Positions 44,943-54,079 of a DNA stretch of 64,000 nt are shown here, piece by piece. The notes beneath the pieces were generated by a model, which did no database searches, was not told the origin of the DNA, and worked only from the letters and a program-made list of their open reading frames with translations. This DNA comes from Sideroxydans sp. (GTDB taxonomy: Bacteria; Pseudomonadota; Gammaproteobacteria; Burkholderiales; Gallionellaceae): the NCBI GenBank assembly GCA_024636935.1, contig JAGXGC010000010.1, forward strand, positions 1 through 64,000, written 5' to 3'. Made by a program: the position numbers and the translations under genes. Positions within the stretch are counted from its first letter, which is position 1. Every line of letters begins with the position of its first letter.

Positions 44943-47177
44943 ATGCGCAGCAACATCATTCGAACAGCTTTTCCCGTGCTGTTGTCGCTGTTCTGTCCCA
45001 TTTCCGCACAGGCACAGGGCGAGTCGATGCTGAGTGAGGTGGTGGTAACCGCGACCCGGACTGCAAGCGCTGCGGAACTGGTGCCGGCAGCCGTGACCGT
45101 GGTGAGTGCCGCCGACATTGCGGACAAGACTACCGCCCGACTGGGTGATGCGCTTGAACAAGTGCCGAGTTTGTATCTGCGCGGTGGTGCATTGGGGCAA
45201 TCGCAGGGGACACAGGGTACGAGCAGCATGTCGCTGCGCGGCATCGATCAATCGCGCACGCTGGTGCTGCTGGACGGACAACCCTTGCAGGATGCGGGTA
45301 CGGGCAAGGTGAACTGGCGTGTGCCCTTCGTCGAAGACATCGAGCGCATCGAAGTCGTGCCGGGTGCGTTTTCTGCACTGTATGGCAGCAATGCTATCGG
45401 TGGTGTGGTCAATATCATCAGCAAGCGCCCCGACCGGCGCGAATTCAGCACACGGGTGCGGCAGGGTTGGGGCGATGCCGAGGGTACGGATGCCAGCATC
45501 TATTTTCGCGACAAGACGGAGGGCGGCTGGGGGCTGGTCGCGGGACTGGGTGTTCAGGATCGTGCCAGCTACGTGAACGAGTTCGTGGTCAAGACACCGT
45601 CTTGTCCAACACCGCCGGCGGCTTGCACGCCGGGTCTGCCCGTCACGGGCGCACAGGCGACCACCACGCGTGACGGTACGTCTGCCTATCTGGTCGGCGA
45701 TCTGGGCAAGACGCCGTGGCGCACGTTGAATGCGACAAGCAAATTATTCTACGAGCTGAACGCGCGCGATACGCTGTACGTGGGTATCAACCATCAGCAG
45801 ACCGATCAGCGCCATTCGCAGTTCAATTCCTATTTGCGTGACGCATCCGGTAACACGGTCAGTAGCGGTACGCTGGACATCGCAGGGCAGCGCGTTGCGT
45901 TGAGCAACTACGATTTCACTCTGTTCTCATTCCAGCCCTTGCGTGAAGTCAGCACCCAATACCGTCTGGGTTACGACGGCACGTTGGGCGACGACAAGCT
46001 GTTGAAGATAGAGCTGGCCAGAATGGTGCGCGAATACCGCTATTCACTGGCCAGCCCCACCGCCGGCTGGGACAGCGGGGCGGGCACCTTGTTGGACACG
46101 CCCAACCATGCGCTGGACGCCAGCGCACAACTCAGCTTTCCACTGGGTGAACGACATTTCATGGTGAGTGGTGTGGCGTTGCATCGGGATGCGGTGGATC
46201 AGCAATTGTTGGCGCTTTCTGCATGGCGCGATCCGGCTTCGGTCACGGCGGTGAACGGTGGCTATCACGGCCAGTCCGTGACGTACTCTGTTTTTGCGCA
46301 GGATGAGATCGCCGCGACAGAACGACTCAAAATATATCTCGGCGGCAGATGGGATGAGTGGCAAACCAGCGGCGACAATTTCAGCAACGGCACGACGCCC
46401 GCCACGAATAGCTATCCGTCGCGCACGGTGGGCGCCTTCAGTCAGAAGTTGTCGGCGGTGTATCAATATGACACGGCACTGACGCTGCGCAGCTCATATG
46501 GAAGATCGTTTCGCGCACCGACCAATCAGGACTTGTACACCACCTCCACCAGTCGCGGGCGAACTACATCCGGCGATCCGGATCTGCAGCCAGAGAAGGG
46601 CGCGACCTGGGAAGTGGGCGGCGATTGGCGGCCGCGGAAAGATAGCAAGTTGAGTGCGACGCTGTATTCCACCGAGCTGCGTGACCTGATCTATCTGCAG
46701 CAACTTTCCGCCACGCAGTCGCTGCGCATCAACGCCGGTCGGGCGAGGGTGAACGGGGTCGAGCTTGCGCTGGAGACACGGCTGAATCCGTGGTTGGTGT
46801 TGGGCGCGAACTATGCGCGTGTGGATACGCTGATGCTGGAGAATCCGGCGGATCCGTTGAGTGTGGGCAAGCGTCTCACTGATGCGCCGCAGCACATCGC
46901 CGGACTGGCATTGAAAGCCAAGCGAGGTGCGTGGAGCGGACGCATGGAGGCGCGCCATACCGGCCACGTGTACTGGACAGCGCAGAACACCGATGTGGTA
47001 GAGGGCGTACCGGGCAGTTACGACGCGCACACCAGGGTCGATGTGCGCGCGGGATATGCATTCACCAAGAACATGCAGGCCAGTCTGACTATCAACAATC
47101 TGTTCGACCGCAAGGCCTATGCCTACTTCCTGCTGCCGCGACGCAACCTGACTGCCGAACTTCGTTTTACGTACTAA
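44943..47177 (+). CDS. TonB-dependent outer-membrane receptor
   Basis: 744 residues. Signal peptide (MRSNIIRTAFPVLLSLFCPI ending AQA), TonB box (SEVVVTATR), plug domain (VVSAADIADKTTARLGDALE; SMSLRGIDQSRTLVLLDGQP; VVPGAFSALYGSNAIGGVVNI) and a 22-strand barrel ending in an aromatic residue (LTAELRFTY). The substrate is unclear; siderophore- and metal-receptor branches look alike at this level. Its position between nirS and nnrS suggests a metal or cofactor needed for denitrification (inference). It follows the nirS terminator. Confidence 0.93.
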   Translation: MRSNIIRTAFPVLLSLFCPISAQAQGESMLSEVVVTATRTASAAELVPAAVTVVSAADIADKTTARLGDALEQVPSLYLRGGALGQSQGTQGTSSMSLRGIDQSRTLVLLDGQPLQDAGTGKVNWRVPFVEDIERIEVVPGAFSALYGSNAIGGVVNIISKRPDRREFSTRVRQGWGDAEGTDASIYFRDKTEGGWGLVAGLGVQDRASYVNEFVVKTPSCPTPPAACTPGLPVTGAQATTTRDGTSAYLVGDLGKTPWRTLNATSKLFYELNARDTLYVGINHQQTDQRHSQFNSYLRDASGNTVSSGTLDIAGQRVALSNYDFTLFSFQPLREVSTQYRLGYDGTLGDDKLLKIELARMVREYRYSLASPTAGWDSGAGTLLDTPNHALDASAQLSFPLGERHFMVSGVALHRDAVDQQLLALSAWRDPASVTAVNGGYHGQSVTYSVFAQDEIAATERLKIYLGGRWDEWQTSGDNFSNGTTPATNSYPSRTVGAFSQKLSAVYQYDTALTLRSSYGRSFRAPTNQDLYTTSTSRGRTTSGDPDLQPEKGATWEVGGDWRPRKDSKLSATLYSTELRDLIYLQQLSATQSLRINAGRARVNGVELALETRLNPWLVLGANYARVDTLMLENPADPLSVGKRLTDAPQHIAGLALKAKRGAWSGRMEARHTGHVYWTAQNTDVVEGVPGSYDAHTRVDVRAGYAFTKNMQASLTINNLFDRKAYAYFLLPRRNLTAELRFTY

Positions 47178-47195
47178 CCAGCAAAGAAGGGAATC

Positions 47196-48407
47196 ATGCT
47201 TAAACATTTCATCGCTGCACCGCACCGCGTCATGTTCTTCGGTGGGGCCGTACAAACCCTGCTTGTCATGCTTTGGTGGCTGTTCGAACTGACCACCCGC
47301 TATATTTTTCCTGAACACATGATTGCGTGGCCGCTGTTCGCTACGGCGATCCACAGTTGGTTGTTGCTGTTCGGCATGTTGCCGTTCTTCTTCTTCGGAT
47401 TTCTGATGACCACCTTCCCGCGCTGGATGGGAGGCGATGAGATTCCCGCACAGCGGTTCGTACCTGCATTCGTGCTGATGTTCGCAGGTGTATTGCTGTT
47501 CTATGCGGGACTGTTCATTGGAAAAACATTGCTGGTGGTGGCTAGTGCAAGTGTGCTGGCTGGTTGGGCGGTCGGCGTGTATGCATTGCTGCGGGTGTTG
47601 CTGGATACGCGCCCCGGCGACAAGCGTCATACAGTCATATTGTTCATCGCGTTCAGTACTGGGTGGCTGGCGCTGGCGAGCTTTCTGCTGTGGCAATCGA
47701 GCGATGACCATTTCTGGTTGCAGCTTTCTCTGCGCGCCGCCTTGTGGGGATTCGTGCTGCCGGTGTTCGCCACCGTCGCGCATCGCATGATCCCGTTCTT
47801 CACCTCCAGCGCACTCAAACAACAGGAAGTGCCGCGCCCGTTTTGGCCCTGGTGGACGATATTGGGCATGAGTGTTGCGCACGGTGTATTGGAATTGCTG
47901 GGCATGTCGTCTTGGTTGTGGCTGGCTGATCTGCCACTGGCGGTCAGTGCGCTGACCTTGAGTTATCTGTGGGGATTCCGTCAAAGCTTTCAGAATCCGC
48001 TGCTGGCTGTGTTGCATGTCGGCTTTGCTTGGCTAGGTATCGCCATGCTGCTGTTCGCCGTGCAAAGCCTGTGGCTGCTTGCCCATCACGGCACAGGGTT
48101 CATCTGGGGACAGGCGCCGCTGCATGCATTGACCATAGGATGTTATGCCACGCTGGTGATTGGTATGGGGACGCGCGTCACTCTCGGCCATTCCGGATTG
48201 CCATTCGTAATCGACACACCGGTGAAGCTGATGTTCATCGGTATGCAAGGTGTGGCATTGACGCGCATCGCCGCGGACATGCTGCCGGTCGATAGCGGCA
48301 CTTTCTACCTGATCGCCGTGCTCGGTTGGCTGGCCTGTTTCGTGCCATGGGCATGGCGCTATCTGCCTGCCTACTGGCGGCCGCGCGCGGACGGGCAGCC
48401 GGGCTGA
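47196..48407 (+). CDS. nnrS: NnrS family protein
   Basis: 403 residues, about 12 transmembrane helices. HRVMFFGGAVQTLLVMLWWLFEL, MLPFFFFGFLMTTFPRWMGG, PVFATVAHRMIPFFTSSAL and HALTIGCYATLVIGMGTRVTLGHSG are NnrS signatures. NnrS is a heme- and copper-containing membrane protein that protects against NO-derived stress. Starts 18 bp after the TonB receptor, so the pair is probably co-transcribed. Confidence 0.93.
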   Translation: MLKHFIAAPHRVMFFGGAVQTLLVMLWWLFELTTRYIFPEHMIAWPLFATAIHSWLLLFGMLPFFFFGFLMTTFPRWMGGDEIPAQRFVPAFVLMFAGVLLFYAGLFIGKTLLVVASASVLAGWAVGVYALLRVLLDTRPGDKRHTVILFIAFSTGWLALASFLLWQSSDDHFWLQLSLRAALWGFVLPVFATVAHRMIPFFTSSALKQQEVPRPFWPWWTILGMSVAHGVLELLGMSSWLWLADLPLAVSALTLSYLWGFRQSFQNPLLAVLHVGFAWLGIAMLLFAVQSLWLLAHHGTGFIWGQAPLHALTIGCYATLVIGMGTRVTLGHSGLPFVIDTPVKLMFIGMQGVALTRIAADMLPVDSGTFYLIAVLGWLACFVPWAWRYLPAYWRPRADGQPG

Positions 48408-48532
48408 TTTCTCATGGGAAGTTGGCCTTTTATATTTTTCGCGAGCAGATAGATATGGACACTGATCTTCAAAATTTAAGAACGAGTAATGTGACTTTTA
48501 ACACCGACGGCTAGACCGACTATCCGTATATT

Positions 48533-48551
48533 CCGCATTCATTGAATGCGG
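48533..48551. promoter_or_regulatory. Perfect palindrome upstream of the cytochrome c'-like gene
   Basis: CCGCATTCA-T-TGAATGCGG is a 19-bp perfect dyad about 40 bp before the cytochrome gene ATG and 126 bp after nnrS. It could be a repressor/activator operator or a short hairpin. No T-tract follows. Confidence 0.5.
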
Positions 48552-48590
48552 GATCAATCCTGAATCCGTGTAACCCATAGAGGAAGCGGT

Positions 48591-49058
48591 ATGAAGAATT
48601 GCAAATTGAGTTGGATATTGGTTGTCGTGCTGTCCGTTATCGTTGCTGCTTTGGGTTACAAATTCACAGTCGGAAATGTGCAGCCATCGGACGATGGTCG
48701 TCAGGCAGTGATGTTGAGTAAAGATGAACGTAATGCCTTGTTGCTGGAGATGCGTGTGTGGTTGCAGAGCGCGCAAGGCATATTGGCGGCGGCTTCCGTG
48801 AAGGATTTTGACGCAGTCGTTAAGTCGGCCAAAGCCTCCGGCATGAGTGCCGAGGCAGAAACTCCCGGCTCCTTGTTCAGGAAACTCCCCGTAGAGATGA
48901 AGGCGCTGGGTTTTGATACGCGGGAGAAGTTCGATGACATTGCCGCCACGGCAGCCAAGTCAAAAGACGGCAATAAAGTGGTGGAAAAATTGAGTGTCGC
49001 CATGAATAACTGCATCGCTTGCCACGAGATGTATCGCTTCGTTGAAGAAACCAAATAA
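48591..49058 (+). CDS. Cytochrome c'-like protein
   Basis: 155 residues. An N-terminal hydrophobic anchor/signal (WILVVVLSVIVAALGYKFTV) and a helical domain ending in the heme motif CIACH near the C-terminus, as in cytochrome c'/c556 four-helix-bundle proteins, where the heme attaches in the last helix. Cytochromes c' bind NO and protect denitrifiers; the location after nnrS fits. SD gaggaagcgg before ATG. Confidence 0.8.
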   Translation: MKNCKLSWILVVVLSVIVAALGYKFTVGNVQPSDDGRQAVMLSKDERNALLLEMRVWLQSAQGILAAASVKDFDAVVKSAKASGMSAEAETPGSLFRKLPVEMKALGFDTREKFDDIAATAAKSKDGNKVVEKLSVAMNNCIACHEMYRFVEETK

Positions 49059-49112
49059 ATCCGATCGAGCCATCCGGGTTCGGTATTCATTTTCAAGAAA
49101 GTTGACATAAGT

Positions 49113-49514
49113 ATGACAACACTGAAACAACCACGAGGCTGGATAAACAGTGCGCTCTCGATAGTGGCTGTTCTGTTTGGTTTGATGACGCTCAAGGGCG
49201 GAGGCGGCGTCCTTTTCGGTGACGAGGCGGCGCGGATCGCCGCCGGCAAATATGTGCCGCTGTTGCTGTGGTTCAACTTTCTGTCAGGTTTCGTCTACAT
49301 TGCCGCCGGCATCTGATTGTGGTTGCAGAAGCGCTGGGCGATGTGGCTGAGTATCGGGCTGCTTGCCGCTATCGCCATTGCTTTTGCCGCGTTTGGCATA
49401 CATATCAGCTCGGGCGGGGCTTTTGAGCAGCGGACGGTCATCGCCATGAGTGCCAGACTGCTGATTTGGACGGTGATAGCAGCGCTGGCTGCAAGGACAT
49501 TCAGTCGCATATGA
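49113..49514 (+). pseudogene. Small membrane protein interrupted by in-frame TGA
   Basis: A single frame of about 133 codons encodes four hydrophobic segments but contains one TGA at 49314-49316. Before it: SALSIVAVLFGLMTLKGGGG and LLWFNFLSGFVYIAAGI; after it: LWLQKRWAMWLSIGLLAAIAIAF and IAMSARLLIWTVIAALAA. The hydrophobic pattern continues across the stop, suggesting a single GGA-to-TGA type nonsense change rather than two genes; a TTG right after the stop could restart translation. A sequencing error is possible. No SECIS-like evidence was assessed. Confidence 0.7.
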
Positions 49515-49539
49515 AGCTGTGAGCCGGGAACTGGCCAGC

Positions 49540-49565
49540 GGGGGCGTATAATGCCCCCACTTTTT
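49540..49565 (+). terminator. Terminator hairpin upstream of rhlE, with TATAAT in its loop
   Basis: Stem GGGGGC/GCCCCC, loop GTATAAT, then ACTTTTT. It should end transcription of the upstream membrane-protein gene. The loop contains a consensus -10 hexamer (49547-49552) located about 40 bp before the rhlE TTG, so the same sequence may serve as the rhlE promoter, although no good -35 is visible. Confidence 0.75.
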
Positions 49566-49591
49566 AGACCACGACCCAAGAGACCCTCACA

Positions 49592-50968
49592 TTGAATACA
49601 GTCAGTTTTGCCGACCTGAAGCTCGCGCCAGAGATACTCAAAGCACTTACCGAAGCCGGTTACACCACGCCTACGCCGATCCAGGCGCAGGCGATTCCGG
49701 TCGTACTCAGCGGTGAAGATTTGATGGCGGGTGCGCAGACTGGTACCGGCAAGACCGCGGCATTCGCACTACCCTTGCTGCAGCAGTTGATGCCGCATGC
49801 CAGCGCCAGCACATCACCTGCCAAACATCCGGTGCGTGCATTGATCTTGGTGCCGACCCGTGAATTGGCAGTGCAGGTTGAAGAGAGTGTGAAGATGTAT
49901 GCCAAGTACACCAACCTGCGTTCGCTGGTGGTGTACGGCGGGGTGGATATCAAGACACAGACGCCGCACCTGAAGACCGGCGTGGAGATTCTGGTGGCGA
50001 CACCAGGTCGTCTGCTGGATCACCTCGAACAGAAGACCGTGCTGCTGAATCAGGTGCAGATGCTGGTGCTGGACGAGGCTGACCGTATGCTGGACATGGG
50101 CTTCATGCCCGCGCTCAAACGCATCCTCGCGCTGTTGCCGCGTCGTCGTCAGAGCCTGATGTTCTCAGCCACTTTCTCCGACGACATCAAGAAACTGTCC
50201 GAAGATTTCCTCATCTATCCTTCTTTGATCGAAGTGGCGCGTAGCAATGCGACCTCGGAGAACATCAAACAAAAAGTCTATCTGGTACCCAGCGAAGACA
50301 AGCACGCGCTGCTGGCCAAACTGCTGAAAGGTGATGATGCCAAACAGGTCATCGTGTTCACCAAGACCAAGCTCACCGCCAGCCGTTTGACGCGCCAATT
50401 GCAGCGCGAGGGCATCGAAGCCGATGCCATTCACGGTGACCGTAGCCAATCAGAGCGTCAACAGACGCTGGAAGCATTCAAGCAGGGAAAAGTGAGCGTG
50501 CTGATCGCCACCGACGTCGCTGCGCGCGGCCTTGATATCGACCATTTGCCGATGGTGATCAATTACGAGATCCCGCATGCGGCGGAAGACTATGTGCACC
50601 GCATCGGTCGTACTGGTCGCGCTGGAGCGAAGGGCACAGCACTTTCACTGGTGTCACCCGAAGAAGAGAAATATCTGGTCGATATCGAGAAGCTGATCAA
50701 GACCACCATCGAGAAAGAAACCGCCAGCGTGCCGCATGTGCCACGTGGCGAAGCGCGTCCACAGAGTGCGCCTCGCGAGCCCCGTGAGTCACGCGAACCG
50801 CGTCAGGCCTACCACAAGCCGGTGCCGAACAAGCCTGCGCACGATCCTTGGTTCGACCAGCCTTACGTGCCGAAGGTGACAGAGCCGGCTCCATCCACCA
50901 GCAAGCCGGATATTCATTCCGCCAAACCCAAGGCGCAGATCCCGGCCTTGTTTAGGCGTTCTAGCTAA
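49592..50968 (+). CDS. rhlE: DEAD-box RNA helicase RhlE
   Basis: 458 residues. Q motif (FADLKLAPEILKALTEAGYT), Walker A AGAQTGTGKTAAF, PTRELAVQV, DEAD in MLVLDEADRMLDMGF, SAT, and motif VI HRIGRTGRAG, then a basic, Pro/Arg/Ser-rich C-terminal tail as in RhlE. It remodels ribosomal or mRNA structures. The start is TTG 49592; no in-frame ATG is near the conserved N-terminus. Confidence 0.92.
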   Translation: MNTVSFADLKLAPEILKALTEAGYTTPTPIQAQAIPVVLSGEDLMAGAQTGTGKTAAFALPLLQQLMPHASASTSPAKHPVRALILVPTRELAVQVEESVKMYAKYTNLRSLVVYGGVDIKTQTPHLKTGVEILVATPGRLLDHLEQKTVLLNQVQMLVLDEADRMLDMGFMPALKRILALLPRRRQSLMFSATFSDDIKKLSEDFLIYPSLIEVARSNATSENIKQKVYLVPSEDKHALLAKLLKGDDAKQVIVFTKTKLTASRLTRQLQREGIEADAIHGDRSQSERQQTLEAFKQGKVSVLIATDVAARGLDIDHLPMVINYEIPHAAEDYVHRIGRTGRAGAKGTALSLVSPEEEKYLVDIEKLIKTTIEKETASVPHVPRGEARPQSAPREPRESREPRQAYHKPVPNKPAHDPWFDQPYVPKVTEPAPSTSKPDIHSAKPKAQIPALFRRSS

Positions 50969-50997
50969 AGCTACTTTCGCGCGGCACACATTTAGCC

Positions 50998-51894
50998 ATG
51001 ACTGTCGCGCAGACCATCGTTCCCATCTTCCTGCTGATCCTGCTCGGTGCGTCCATGCGCCGCTGGTTTGGTTTGCGTGATGAATTCTGGTCGCAGCTCG
51101 ATCGGCTTATCTACTACATTTTCTTTCCAGCACTGTTGTTCCACACACTGTCTCACTTCACCATCGATGTGGGCGCAGCAACACCCATGCTGGGCGCCGC
51201 GATGTTGTATATAGGTGCGGGCATCCTGCTCGGCTTGCTGGCAAAACCGTTATTTCATGCCCCACCCAAGGTATATGCCGCCACCTTTCAATCCACGTTC
51301 CGCTTCAACAGTTATGTAGGTCTCTCTATCGCTGGAAGTTTGCACGGGACGACCGGTCTGGCTGCCATCGGTTTGTTGATGGGTTTCATGGTGCCCATCG
51401 CCAACGTCGCCAGCGTGTTGATGTTGGCGCGCCACAGCGAGAGCCACTGGTTGCGCGAGATAATGCTCAACCCTTTGATCCTCGCCACCGCAGGCGGCAT
51501 CACTTTTAGTTTGACCGGTTTGCATCTGCCTTCGATGCTCAGCACCACACTAGGTTTGTTGTCGCAGGCGTCATTACCGATGGGCTTGATCGCGGTCGGC
51601 TCGGCGCTACGTCTGAAAGGCTTGCATCAGCAGCGCGGCACGCTGTGGTACGGTGTACTGGTGAAGCTGTTGTTGCTGCCATCCATCGCATGGGGACTGG
51701 CAATGTTGTTCGGTCTGGAAGGCGTATATTTCAACATTGCGGTACTGATGGCAGCATTGCCTGTTTCCACCATGGCTTATGTGCTTGCGACTCGTATGGG
51801 AGGTGATGGGGACACCATCGCTGCTCAGGTAGTGTTGAGTACCTTGCTGGCGGCGCTCACCTTACCGCTGTGGTTGTTCCTGCTGGGCTTCTGA
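50998..51894 (+). CDS. AEC-family (auxin efflux carrier-like) transporter
   Basis: 298 residues with about 10 transmembrane helices. Typical AEC features: N-terminal VAQTIVPIFLLILLGASMRR, ALLFHTLSHFTID, and the C-terminal AALPVSTMAYVLATRMGGDGDTIAAQVVLSTLLAALTLP. These carriers export or take up small organic anions or amino acids; the substrate is unknown. Its last 33 bp overlap the 3' end of the convergent envZ-like gene. Confidence 0.9.
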   Translation: MTVAQTIVPIFLLILLGASMRRWFGLRDEFWSQLDRLIYYIFFPALLFHTLSHFTIDVGAATPMLGAAMLYIGAGILLGLLAKPLFHAPPKVYAATFQSTFRFNSYVGLSIAGSLHGTTGLAAIGLLMGFMVPIANVASVLMLARHSESHWLREIMLNPLILATAGGITFSLTGLHLPSMLSTTLGLLSQASLPMGLIAVGSALRLKGLHQQRGTLWYGVLVKLLLLPSIAWGLAMLFGLEGVYFNIAVLMAALPVSTMAYVLATRMGGDGDTIAAQVVLSTLLAALTLPLWLFLLGF

Positions 51895-53202
51895 TAGCGG
51901 CAATCTGAGTCTCGCTTTGGTGCCACCGCCGTCGCGCGGAAGCAGTTCAACTTGCCAGCCGTTGGTTGTGCAGAGTTGTTGCACGATAGACAAGCCCAGA
52001 CCGCTGCCGCCAGTATCTGCATTACGCGAAGATTCGATACGGTAGAACGGACGGAATACCTTCTCCATCTCATGTGCTGGAATACCGGGGCCACGATCCA
52101 GAATATCGATCATCACTTCATTGCCCCTGCGTTCCGCTTCGATCTGCACCGGCTTGCCGTCGCTGTAACGCAAGGCATTGCTGAGCAGGTTCTGCACGAC
52201 ACGATGCAGTGCGAGCGGGCCGGCGAGTACAGTCAGCTCGGGATGAACATGGCACGCGACTTGCGCACCTTGCGCGTTCATTTCTTCTGTCATCTCGGTC
52301 AGCATCGCTTCCAACTCGATCTGCTCCGGTGATTCTTGTTGCAGGTCGCGACTCAGTGTCAGGAACTCTCCGATCAGCACATTCATATCTTCGATGTCGC
52401 GGCGCAGACGGTCGATAGTCTTCTGCTCGCTGGCCTCAGGTAGCATCTCGACCGCCAAGCGCATGCGTGACAATGGCGTGCGTAGATCATGCGAGATACC
52501 TGCCAGCAGCGTGGTGCGATTGTCCAACAGCTCGCGCACTTGCAGTGCCATCTGGTTGAATGTGGTGGCCAGTTCGGAAAGCTCCTGAACTTGGCTGTAC
52601 GGCATATCTTCCGGGATGCTGCCTGTGCCGATGCGTTTTGCGGCTTGCGAGAAATGCGCCAGCGGCCGCGTGATGCGGCGCGCCAGAACATAGGCGGTGA
52701 GCAGGCTGAGCATCACCGTAGCGATGAGTACGAGTAACAGCATCGTGGTTGGATCGGTAAGCAGGCGCGATTTGGGGAACCCGATGCGTATTAATTTCCC
52801 ACCAGCCGGTATGTCGACCCAGAACCATGTGGTGTCGAGGTCGGTCATCTTCACTGTGGTCGTCTCGCCCAGACGGGCAGACAGCGCATCGTCCAGCAGG
52901 CCGATATAGGGCAGTGCGATGTTTCGTTCCGCTAGCGGGGAGATATCTTCGAACAACATGAATTGATGTTCACGGATCAGTTCAAGTTCGAAGTCCTTGC
53001 GCGTCTCCGGCGGCAGTTCCACCCAGGTCTTTGCGGACAGGATCAGCAGTGATGCCAGATCGTCCGCGCTGCGCTTCGCCATGGGCAGCATGACGTAATG
53101 TACGGTGGCGGCGATGAGGAATATTTGGAACACCAGCAATGCGGCAGCCACCGTGCGTACCGTGCCGAAGAACAGAGAGTGCGGTTTGCTGGGGGAGGAC
53201 AT
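51862..53202 (-). CDS. EnvZ-like sensor histidine kinase
   Basis: About 446 residues. Two transmembrane helices (TVRTVAAALLVFQIFLIAATVHY and TMLLLVLIATVMLSLLTAYVLA) flank a periplasmic domain, then HAMP (ARRITRPLAHFSQAAKRIG), HisKA with LLAGISHDLRTPLSRMRLAVE, and HATPase with VVQNLLSNALRYSDG and GGSGLGLSIVQQLC. It phosphorylates the OmpR-like regulator encoded just upstream (TAG, 2 nt, ATG). Start at 53202. Confidence 0.92.
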   Translation of the reverse strand: MSSPSKPHSLFFGTVRTVAAALLVFQIFLIAATVHYVMLPMAKRSADDLASLLILSAKTWVELPPETRKDFELELIREHQFMLFEDISPLAERNIALPYIGLLDDALSARLGETTTVKMTDLDTTWFWVDIPAGGKLIRIGFPKSRLLTDPTTMLLLVLIATVMLSLLTAYVLARRITRPLAHFSQAAKRIGTGSIPEDMPYSQVQELSELATTFNQMALQVRELLDNRTTLLAGISHDLRTPLSRMRLAVEMLPEASEQKTIDRLRRDIEDMNVLIGEFLTLSRDLQQESPEQIELEAMLTEMTEEMNAQGAQVACHVHPELTVLAGPLALHRVVQNLLSNALRYSDGKPVQIEAERRGNEVMIDILDRGPGIPAHEMEKVFRPFYRIESSRNADTGGSGLGLSIVQQLCTTNGWQVELLPRDGGGTKARLRLPLSEAQQEQPQR

Positions 53203-53204
53203 CG

Positions 53205-53915
53205 CTAGTTCGTGCCGTTGGGCGAGAACAGATAGCCTTCGCCCCACACGGTGCGAATATATTGCGGTTTGTTCGGGTCTTCTTCGATCTTGCGTCGCAG
53301 GCGTGTCACGCGCACATCGATGCTGCGGTCGAACGGCGAACGTTCATAGCCTTTGAGCATGTCCATCAGACTGTCGCGCCCCAATACGCGGTTGGGGTGT
53401 TCGGCGAAGATGCGCAGCAGATTGAATTCGCCGGTGGTGAGCTGCACGGACAGGTCGTTCTTTTGTAATGCACGTGCATCCACATCCATGCTGAACGGGC
53501 CGAAGCGGCGGATGTCGGACTTGTCCTCATCGTGCTTGAGTTGTCCCTGTTCGTTGCGGCGCAACAGGGCACGGATACGTGCCAGTAGTTCGCGCGGGTT
53601 GAAGGGCTTGGCCAGATAATCATCCGCACCCACTTCCAGTCCCACGATGCGGTCTACATCTTCACCGCGCGCCGACAGCATGATGATGGGCAGGCTGCTG
53701 CGCGTGCGCAGGCGGCGCGCCAGTGACAAGCCATCTTCGCCGGGTAGCATCAGATCCAGTATCAGCAGATCGACCGGGTGCTGCGACAGATGCGCATCCA
53801 TCTGCACGCCGTCCGCCACGCTCGCCACCTGCAAACCCTGCGCAGAGAGATATTCCTGCAACAGCTCTCGCAAGCCTGCATCGTCGTCCACTACCAGTAT
53901 GTGTTTGCTTTCCAT
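53205..53915 (-). CDS. ompR: OmpR-family response regulator
   Basis: 236 residues. Receiver with VVDDDAGLRELLQEYL, phosphoacceptor Asp in LLILDLMLPGEDGL and Lys in DDYLAKPFNPREL, then the winged-helix trans-activation domain (LTTGEFNLLRIFAEHPNRVLGRDSLMDML; RSIDVRVTRLRRKIEEDP; RTVWGEGYLF). Close to OmpR itself in spacing and wing sequence. It probably controls outer-membrane or envelope genes, possibly the secreted-protein cluster starting 165 bp away on the other strand. Confidence 0.93.
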   Translation of the reverse strand: MESKHILVVDDDAGLRELLQEYLSAQGLQVASVADGVQMDAHLSQHPVDLLILDLMLPGEDGLSLARRLRTRSSLPIIMLSARGEDVDRIVGLEVGADDYLAKPFNPRELLARIRALLRRNEQGQLKHDEDKSDIRRFGPFSMDVDARALQKNDLSVQLTTGEFNLLRIFAEHPNRVLGRDSLMDMLKGYERSPFDRSIDVRVTRLRRKIEEDPNKPQYIRTVWGEGYLFSPNGTN

Positions 53916-54079
53916 ATTTTCACTATAACCGAAGCATGTGGCATAGGGCAGGGGTGGGATCCGCGCTGTAACACTCTGTTACAAACTGTTGCAAAGCGGA
54001 AATCAGCGGGTAACGGCTGGCGTTCAAGATGCAGCCATCAGATGAACGATCTGATTTTCCAACAACCAAGGAGAACATC

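Noticed and set aside
46494-48017. Long open frame antisense to the TonB receptor and nnrS (about 507 codons)
   Set aside because: Composition dominated by Gln/His/Arg, no SD, spans two well-supported genes on the other strand.
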